Program-made: the position numbers and the translations under genes
The notes under the pieces: generated by a model
What the model was told of the DNA's origin: nothing
The model's database searches: none
The model's input: only the letters and a program-made list of their open reading frames with translations
Part shown: piece after piece, positions 6,306 through 10,773 of the stretch
Position numbering within the stretch: the first letter of the stretch is position 1
How the letters are laid out: each line of letters begins with the position of its first letter
Assembly (NCBI GenBank): GCA_002403895.1
Contig: DHIQ01000234.1
Location: forward strand, 14,342 to 25,114
DNA from: Candidatus Neomicrothrix sp. UBA4742
GTDB lineage: Bacteria; Actinomycetota; Acidimicrobiia; Acidimicrobiales; Acidimicrobilacustridaceae
Length of the DNA stretch: 10,773 nt
Direction of reading: 5' to 3'

Positions 6306-6312
6306 AAGGAGG
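6306..6312 (+). promoter_or_regulatory. Strong Shine-Dalgarno for the GNAT gene
   Basis: AAGGAGG lies eight bases before ATG 6321 and is the best ribosome-binding site in the operon. It fixes this start and allows the acyltransferase to be translated independently of the permease gene, whose stop is at 6300-6302. Confidence 0.85.
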
Positions 6313-6320
6313 ACAGCCCT

Positions 6321-6959
6321 ATGCCCGCACCAGAATCCGGCCCTTCGGCGCCACCCGTGCAACGCACAACCGGTCGCTGGGTCACCCTGCGACCCATCCG
6401 CCCAGTCGACTACGACGCCATTCGGATGGCCGAGCTTGACGACACCCTCGGCGTGCGCTGGCGTCACGGCGGGGCCACCCCCGGGCCCGAGCAGTTCGCC
6501 CAGACGTTGTGGGCGGGCGTGCTGGTCCAGTACCTCGTGGTGGCCAATGATGACCGGCGGCTCGTCGGCCTGGTGTCGGCTTACAACGCGGACCTTCGCT
6601 CGGGGACCTGCTCGGTCGGGTTCGCCCGGTTCGACCCGGCCGACCGCGGCCCGGGTCTGGTCGAGGGAGTCGTCCTGCTCACCGACCACCTGTTCACCCA
6701 CTGGCCGTTCCGCAAGCTCTACGGCGAGACCTTGGGGTTCAACCTGTCCAACCTCGGAGCCGTGCTCGGTCCGTTGCTGGTGGAGGAGGGTCGCCTGCGC
6801 GAGCACGCCTTCGTCGGTGGGCGTCATTGGGATCTCCACTACCTGGCGTTGTACCGCGACACCTGGGAGCGCTGGCGAGGGCGCCTGATGCCCCCGGAGG
6901 GGGAGGCGGCCCCCGCTGACCGGGTGCTCACCGTGGTGGTTCCTGGGGGTGCCCGATGA
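6321..6959 (+). CDS. GNAT-family acyltransferase (RimJ/RimL-like)
   Basis: The product is 212 residues. After a Pro-rich leader of about 17 residues, 'RWVTLRPIRPVDYDAI' (19-34) is the usual first strand and helix of RimJ/RimL-type GNATs. Strands around 70-104 follow. The acyl-CoA-binding motif A region reads 'DRGPGLVEGVVLLTDHLF' (108-125), and 'FRKLYGETLGFNLSNLGAVLG' with 'EEGRLREHAFVGGRHWDLHYLALY' (130-178) is the standard C-terminal half. The family moves an acyl group, commonly acetyl, from CoA to an amine. The gene overlaps the next one, which encodes an acyl-carrier-like protein, by ATGA, suggesting that the donor could be an acyl-ACP. It belongs to the exporter operon, so the acceptor may be the exported molecule. 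Family assignment is firm; donor and acceptor are inferred. Confidence 0.88.
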   Translation: MPAPESGPSAPPVQRTTGRWVTLRPIRPVDYDAIRMAELDDTLGVRWRHGGATPGPEQFAQTLWAGVLVQYLVVANDDRRLVGLVSAYNADLRSGTCSVGFARFDPADRGPGLVEGVVLLTDHLFTHWPFRKLYGETLGFNLSNLGAVLGPLLVEEGRLREHAFVGGRHWDLHYLALYRDTWERWRGRLMPPEGEAAPADRVLTVVVPGGAR

Positions 6960-7252
6960 GTGGCTCCGACGGGAACTCAGCGGCCGGACCGCCCGGACCG
7001 CCTTGTTTCGCCGACTTCGCGGCTGTGGTCGCTGCCGGCCTCGAGTTGGCGCCCGACACCCTCCGCCCCGACTCGTTGCTGTGCGGCGAGGTGTGTGCCG
7101 ACTCGCTCGATTTCTACCGGCTCTACGTCACGCTCGACCAGTGGTGTCCAGGGTTCGAGTTGCCGTCCGAGCTCGAACTGGAATGCACCACGCTGGCCGA
7201 CACCCATCACTTCCTGCACCAACGGCTCGGTCAGGCGCCCGGGCGGTCTTAG
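6956..7252 (+). CDS. Acyl-carrier-protein-like (phosphopantetheine attachment) small protein
   Basis: The product is 98 residues from ATG 6956, overlapping the GNAT stop by four bases. After a Gly/Pro/Ser-rich leader (1-16), the rest has the helical pattern of an ACP. 'LRPDSLLCGEVCADSLDFYRLYVTLDQ' (36-62) contains 'ADSLDFYRL', where Ser50 in the D-S-L motif is the predicted 4'-phosphopantetheine site at the start of helix II. 'TTLADTHHFLHQRL' (78-91) fits the last helix. The leader, three cysteines near the core (43, 47 and 64) and aromatic residues make it divergent from housekeeping AcpP. Direct coupling to the GNAT gene suggests it presents an acyl group to that enzyme. It is the last gene of the operon and its stop overlaps the stop of the convergent thioesterase gene, with no terminator in between. 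The fold call is good but not certain. Confidence 0.72.
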   Translation: MSGSDGNSAAGPPGPPCFADFAAVVAAGLELAPDTLRPDSLLCGEVCADSLDFYRLYVTLDQWCPGFELPSELELECTTLADTHHFLHQRLGQAPGRS

Positions 7253-7626
7253 CGGGCCTTGTCCAAGAACCGCTCGACGTCGACCACGACCCGGGTGACC
7301 CGACCAACCACCACCAGACCGCGCTCGTCGCGGGCCGACACCGTGAAGGTGATCCGACGACCCTTGACCTTCTCGACCGTGGCTTCCGCCTGCACGGTGT
7401 GCCCGACCGCGGTCGGTGCCAGATGCTCGATCCGAACCTTTGCCCCCACGGTGGTCTCGTTGGGGCCCAGGCGACCCTCGATGGCGGCGATCGACGCTTC
7501 CTCACACCGGGCGACGAGCCTCGGGGTGGCCAGGACGGGCACAGAGCCCGACCGCATAGCGATTGCCGTGTCGGCCTCGGTGACGACGAACTCGACGGTG
7601 GCGCTCAGTCCAATTCTAACGGGCAC
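7249..7626 (-). CDS. Hotdog-fold thioesterase, FlK (fluoroacetyl-CoA thioesterase)-like
   Basis: The product is 125 residues from GTG at 7624-7626. The sequence follows the FlK-like thioesterase pattern throughout: 'VLATPRLVARCEEASIAAIE' (31-50), 'ETTVGAKVRIEHLAPTAVG' (57-75), and 'GRRITFTVSARDERGLVVVG' (89-108). Thr34, Glu42 and His68 have the same spacing (8 and 26 residues) as the Thr42-Glu50-His76 triad described for FlK. It should hydrolyse an acyl-CoA or related thioester in the cytoplasm. A fluoroacetyl substrate is not implied, because this family is widespread in organisms that do not make fluoroacetate. On its own strand a TATGGT box at 7633-7638 would place a start site near the GTG, so the message may be leaderless. 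Its 3' end meets the ACP-like gene tail-to-tail. A functional link to the acyl chemistry of that operon is possible but unproven. Confidence 0.85.
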   Translation of the reverse strand: MPVRIGLSATVEFVVTEADTAIAMRSGSVPVLATPRLVARCEEASIAAIEGRLGPNETTVGAKVRIEHLAPTAVGHTVQAEATVEKVKGRRITFTVSARDERGLVVVGRVTRVVVDVERFLDKAR

Positions 7627-7667
7627 CGGGTTACCATAAACATCTCCCTACCCGTCCGGCCAATGCG

Positions 7668-7689
7668 CCTGGGCGCCCCCGCGCCCAGG
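7668..7689. repeat. GC-rich hairpin upstream of tldD
   Basis: CCTGGGCGC (7668-7676) and GCGCCCAGG (7681-7689) form a perfect 9-bp stem with a CCCC loop, in the 101-base gap between the thioesterase start and tldD. If transcribed with tldD it would be a stable 5'-leader hairpin, 38 bases before the GTG. It has no T-run. It could be an attenuator or a protein-binding site; the role is unknown. Confidence 0.55.
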
Positions 7690-7727
7690 TCGGCTTGTGC
7701 CAGGCGCCCACTCAGAGAGGCCAACGC

Positions 7728-9119
7728 GTGATCGAAGAGTCCGTCATCAGCCGGGTGCTCGGCACCGCCCTACGCACGGGTGGCGACTTCGCCGAGGTCT
7801 TCGTCGAGGACAAGCGCTCGTCCTCCGCCGTCCTCGACGACGGCAGGGTCGAGGAACTCACGTCGGGACGTGACCGCGGCGCCGGCATTCGCGTCGTCGT
7901 GGGTGACACCACCGGGTTCGCTCACACTGCCGATCTCACCGAAGCCGGGTTGTCGGCGGCGGCCGAAGCGGCGGCGGCGGCTGCACGCAGCGGCGGAGGT
8001 GGCACCCGCACCATTGTTCTCACCCGTCAGGACGCCCCCGTGCCCAACGTGGTGGAGATCCTTCCCGGCGATGTGCCCAAGGCCCGCAAAGTCGAGTTGC
8101 TCACCCGGGCCAACGAGACGGCACGGGCCCAAGGCGGCGCGATCAGCCAGGTGTCGGCCAGCTACGGCGACAGCCGGCGTCGGATCCTGGTGGCCAACAG
8201 CGATGGGCTGCTGGCCGGCGACGACCAGGTCAAGACCTTCTTCGCGGTGTCATGCGTGGCGACGGGCGACACCGGCATGCAGACGGGGCGCGAGAGCGTG
8301 GGCCACACGGTCGGCTTCGAGCTGTTCGATCGCTACGACGTCGAGGATCTCGCCCGCCGCGCCGCCGATCGGGCCCTCACCAAACTCAACGCTCGACCGG
8401 CCCCCAGCGGCCAGATGCCGGTGGTCATCGGCTCCGGCGGCGGTGGGGTGCTGTTCCACGAGGCGTGCGGTCACGGGCTCGAGGCCGACCTCGTGGGCAA
8501 GAGCGCGTCGGTGTTCAAGGGCCGGGTGGGCGAGCTGGTGGCCAGCCCGACGGTGACCATTGTCGACGACGGCACCATGGGCGGCGAGTGGGGCTGCTTC
8601 GCCATCGACGACGAGGGCCACGCCGCCCAGCGCAATGTGCTCATCCAGGACGGCGTGCTCACCGATTACATGTGGGATCTCCTGCGGGCCCGCAAGGAGG
8701 GTCGCCAGAGTTCGGGCAACGGCCGGCGCCAGAGCTACCAGTACCTCCCCATGGTCCGCATGACGAACACCTACTTGCTCAACGGCCCCGATGACCCGGC
8801 GGAGATCATTGCCTCCACCGACAAGGGGGTGTACGTGAAGCACCTCGGCGGCGGCCAGGTCAACACCGCCACCGGCGACTTCGTATTCGGCATGACGGAG
8901 GCCTACCTGATCGAGAACGGTGAGATCACCGAGCCGCTGCGCGAGGGCAACCTCATCGGCAACGGTCCGGAGGTGCTCACCCGCATCGACGCGTTGGGCA
9001 ACGACTTCGCCATGGGCCCGCCGGGGACGTGTGGCAAGGACGGCCAGGGTGTCCCCGTCGGCGACGGCGTCCCCACTCTGCGGGTCTCCAGCCTCACCAT
9101 CGGTGGAACCGCCGCATAG
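7728..9119 (+). CDS. tldD: Zinc metallopeptidase TldD, catalytic partner of TldE
   Basis: The product is 463 residues. GTG 7728 is preferred because GAGAGG (7715-7720) lies seven bases upstream and the protein then begins with the usual helix 'IEESVISRVLGTAL'; an upstream in-frame ATG at 7695 has no such support. The metal-binding motif 'HEACGH' has His244, Glu245 and His249. The C-terminal 'GTCGKDGQGVPVGDG' supplies Cys435, at the position of the cysteine zinc ligand of E. coli TldD. Length is close to the E. coli protein (481). TldD with TldE forms a peptidase that digests unfolded peptides reached through a narrow channel; E. coli TldD/E trims the microcin B17 leader and degrades CcdA. Here it precedes two tldE-type genes. 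An own promoter in 7627-7727 is likely, but I cannot place the boxes. Confidence 0.95.
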   Translation: MIEESVISRVLGTALRTGGDFAEVFVEDKRSSSAVLDDGRVEELTSGRDRGAGIRVVVGDTTGFAHTADLTEAGLSAAAEAAAAAARSGGGGTRTIVLTRQDAPVPNVVEILPGDVPKARKVELLTRANETARAQGGAISQVSASYGDSRRRILVANSDGLLAGDDQVKTFFAVSCVATGDTGMQTGRESVGHTVGFELFDRYDVEDLARRAADRALTKLNARPAPSGQMPVVIGSGGGGVLFHEACGHGLEADLVGKSASVFKGRVGELVASPTVTIVDDGTMGGEWGCFAIDDEGHAAQRNVLIQDGVLTDYMWDLLRARKEGRQSSGNGRRQSYQYLPMVRMTNTYLLNGPDDPAEIIASTDKGVYVKHLGGGQVNTATGDFVFGMTEAYLIENGEITEPLREGNLIGNGPEVLTRIDALGNDFAMGPPGTCGKDGQGVPVGDGVPTLRVSSLTIGGTAA

Positions 9120-9125
9120 ATCTCC

Positions 9126-9151
9126 CGGCCCGGCGATAATCCGCCGGGCCG
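9126..9151. terminator. Strong hairpin just after tldD, possible terminator or attenuator
   Basis: CGGCCCGGCG (9126-9135) pairs perfectly with CGCCGGGCCG (9142-9151) around a 6-base loop ATAATC, starting seven bases after the tldD stop. The stem is all G/C and is not followed by a T-run. It could be a T-less actinobacterial terminator, or a processing or attenuation hairpin that lowers expression of the downstream tldE genes relative to tldD. Confidence 0.5.
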
Positions 9152-9222
9152 CCTTCGGCATCCGAGTGTCATCGATCGAGCTGCTGCGCCTGGCGGCTAC
9201 GCAGCCTAGAGAGCGAGCGTGC

Positions 9223-10563
9223 ATGGATCTTCTGGAGATAGGCGATCGGGTCGTCGCCATGGCTCGCCACGGTGAGCAGGTCGAAGCGGTGGTGTCGCGT
9301 GGCCGTGACACCGAGATCAAGGCCTATGAGGGCGAGATCGAGTCGCTGTCGTCGGCGCAGTCCCAGGGCGTCGGCATCCGGGTCATCGCCGAAGGCCGCC
9401 AAGGTTTCGCCTATGCCGCCACGTTCGATGACGACGTGCTGGCTGAGACGTTGGCCGAAGCGCGTGACAACGCCGGGTTCGCCACCCCCGACGAGTTCGT
9501 GGGGCTGGCCGAGCCCGACGGGGTGGCGGTGGCCGATCTGGACCTTTTCAGCGAGGCGCTGGAGAGCTTCCCCACCGACCGCAAGGTCGAACTGGCGGTG
9601 GAGCTCGAGCGAGCAGTGATGGCTGCCGACTCGAGGATCTCGGGTATCGAGTCGGCCGAGTACGTCGACGTCATGGCCGAGGGGGCGATCGTGTCGACCA
9701 CCGGCATCCGCACCCTGGGGCGGGAGACGGCGTGCTACGTCATGACGTACGCCATGGCGGTGGAGAACGACGAGACCCAGACGGGGTTCGGCTTCTCGGT
9801 GGGGCGTGACCCCAACGAGTTGGACGTGGCCACGGCGGCCGCCGAAGCCGCCCAGCGGGCCACCCGCATGCTGGGGTCGGTCAAACCGGAGAGCGAGCGG
9901 CTCACGGTCGTGCTCGACCCGTGGGTCACGGCCCAGTTCCTCGGGATCCTGGCCTTCACTCTCAACGGTGAGTCGGTCCTCAAGGGTCGGTCGTTGTTCG
10001 CTGAGCGCCTCGGCGAAGAGGTCGCCTCGCCGCTCCTCACGCTGGTCGACGATCCCACGAACCCTTCCGCCTTCACCGCCACCGAAACCGACGGCGAGGG
10101 GCTCGCCACCCGCCGCAACGTGCTCATCGACCAAGGGGTGCTGAAGCTGTTCGTGCAGAACGCCTACACCGCTCGCCGCGCCGGTACGCGCTCGACCGGG
10201 TCAGCCGTGCGGGGCGGGTTCAAGAGCACTCCCGGCGTAGGGTGCATGGCGACCTCGCTGGCGCCGGGCTCCGCGACCCAGGCGGAACTGGTCGCCGGGC
10301 TCGGCGAGGGCCTGTTGATCCAAGACGTGGCCGGGCTCCACTCGGGCGTGAATCCCATCAGCGGCGACTTCTCCACCGGGGCCGAAGGACTACGCATCCG
10401 GGGCGGCGAGCTGGCTGAGCCGGTGCGGGAGTTCACCATCGCCTCGACCCTGCAGAAGATGCTCAAGGACGTGCAGGCGGTCGGCAACGATCTGCAGTGG
10501 CTTCCCATGAGTGCGTCCGGTGTGAGCCTGGTGATCGACGAGGTCACCATCTCCGGTGTTTGA
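9223..10563 (+). CDS. tldE: TldE/PmbA-family protein, non-catalytic partner of TldD (first of two paralogs)
   Basis: The product is 446 residues from ATG 9223, with a modest AGAGAG about nine bases upstream. The length matches E. coli TldE/PmbA (about 450). The N-terminal domain carries the family pattern 'GEQVEAVVSRGRDTEIKAYEGEIESLSSA' and 'GVGIRVIAEGRQGFAYAATF'. The C-terminal half has 'NVLIDQGVLKLFVQNAYTARRAGTRSTGSA' and 'GLHSGVNPISGDFSTGAEGLRIRGGE'. Where TldD has HExxxH, this protein reads 'AQFLGILAFTLNG' with no zinc ligands, as expected for TldE, which shapes the substrate channel without catalysis. It lies 103 bases after tldD beyond a strong hairpin, and its end overlaps the start of a second tldE-like gene. 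The role in peptide maturation or turnover is family knowledge; the local substrate is unknown. Confidence 0.92.
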   Translation: MDLLEIGDRVVAMARHGEQVEAVVSRGRDTEIKAYEGEIESLSSAQSQGVGIRVIAEGRQGFAYAATFDDDVLAETLAEARDNAGFATPDEFVGLAEPDGVAVADLDLFSEALESFPTDRKVELAVELERAVMAADSRISGIESAEYVDVMAEGAIVSTTGIRTLGRETACYVMTYAMAVENDETQTGFGFSVGRDPNELDVATAAAEAAQRATRMLGSVKPESERLTVVLDPWVTAQFLGILAFTLNGESVLKGRSLFAERLGEEVASPLLTLVDDPTNPSAFTATETDGEGLATRRNVLIDQGVLKLFVQNAYTARRAGTRSTGSAVRGGFKSTPGVGCMATSLAPGSATQAELVAGLGEGLLIQDVAGLHSGVNPISGDFSTGAEGLRIRGGELAEPVREFTIASTLQKMLKDVQAVGNDLQWLPMSASGVSLVIDEVTISGV

Positions 10564-10773
10564 TGGGGAGCTACTAGCACTGGCTCGGCGGGTGGCCGGC
10601 CTGGCCCGTGATGGCGAGCAGGTCGAGGCCTACGTCGCCCGTGGCGTGTCCACTCAGGTCAAGGCCTACCGCGGCGAGGTGGAGTCCCTCACGTCGGCCG
10701 AGTCGTTCGGGGTTGGCATTCGCGTCATTCGCGACCACCGCCAGGGATTCGCTCACGCCGGTACGTTCGACGA
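10556..10773 (+). CDS. Second TldE/PmbA-like paralog, N-terminal 72 residues (3' truncated by window edge)
   Basis: GTG 10556 overlaps the end of the preceding tldE by eight bases, and the frame stays open to the window end. The translation contains 'DGEQVEAYVARGVSTQVKAYRG', 'EVESLTSAESFGVGIRVI' and 'RQGFAHAGTFD'. It aligns without gaps to the N-terminus of the preceding TldE. By hand count about 42 of 66 positions are identical, so it is a tandem paralog, probably from local duplication or from an old two-TldE arrangement. An ATG at 10563-10565 is out of frame and stops after four codons, so the GTG is preferred. Whether it also lacks the zinc motif cannot be seen, because that region lies outside the window; it could in principle be TldD-like, but the first residues fit TldE better. 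Confidence 0.88.
   Translation, partial: MFDGELLALARRVAGLARDGEQVEAYVARGVSTQVKAYRGEVESLTSAESFGVGIRVIRDHRQGFAHAGTFD

Noticed and set aside
5859..6839. 326-codon minus-strand frame opposite permease and GNAT genes
   Set aside because: Low-complexity Gly/Arg/His/Asp composition typical of antisense frames in GC-rich DNA; the sense strand has clear genes.
7695..7727. Upstream ATG as tldD start
   Set aside because: It has no ribosome-binding site and adds residues unlike TldD N-termini; GTG 7728 has GAGAGG at good spacing.
8920..9222. Upstream extension of tldE into the tldD 3' end
   Set aside because: The extension is a shadow of tldD in another frame; the family pattern begins at ATG 9223.

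Overview
This is a GC-rich, gene-dense bacterial window, most likely from an actinomycete-type (Actinomycetota) chromosome. The codons are strongly G/C-ending, GTG starts are frequent, start/stop overlaps of the ATGA/GTGA type are common, and at least one promoter looks leaderless. I cannot fix the lineage further from the sequence. I see no integrase, transposase, tRNA, rRNA or CRISPR array.

Layout. (1) 2-199: 3' end of an alpha/beta-hydrolase gene. (2) 224-1123, minus strand: an XRE-type DNA-binding protein followed by an ImmA/IrrE-type zinc metallopeptidase, the pairing known from mobile-element and phage-like repressor control. (3) 1124-1274: a divergent regulatory region, locally AT-richer, with inverted repeats and a promoter for rightward transcription. 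(4) 1275-7252, plus strand: seven tightly packed genes, most overlapping by 4 nt or separated by 3-18 nt. They encode an XRE-HTH protein continued in frame by a membrane segment or signal sequence and a 132-residue extracytoplasmic domain, a membrane-anchored probable beta-propeller, a BcrA-like ABC ATPase, two membrane (permease) proteins, a RimJ/RimL-type GNAT acyltransferase, and an acyl-carrier-protein-like protein. (5) 7249-7626, minus strand: a hotdog thioesterase with the FlK triad spacing, convergent with and touching the operon end. (6) 7728-end, plus strand: tldD, tldE, and the start of a second, closely related tldE paralog overlapping the first.

How the parts may work together (inference). 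The seven-gene operon is the most novel part. Its first product looks like a membrane-spanning one-component regulator, or a secreted protein preceded by a DNA-binding domain. An inverted repeat overlapping its promoter suggests autoregulation. The ABC module, the surface propeller and the GNAT/ACP pair suggest export of, or defence against, an acyl-modified molecule. The substrate is not visible in the sequence. TldD/TldE form a peptidase known to mature or degrade peptides, including microcin B17 and CcdA. Whether it acts with the operon is unknown, because the two blocks are separated by a gene on the opposite strand.
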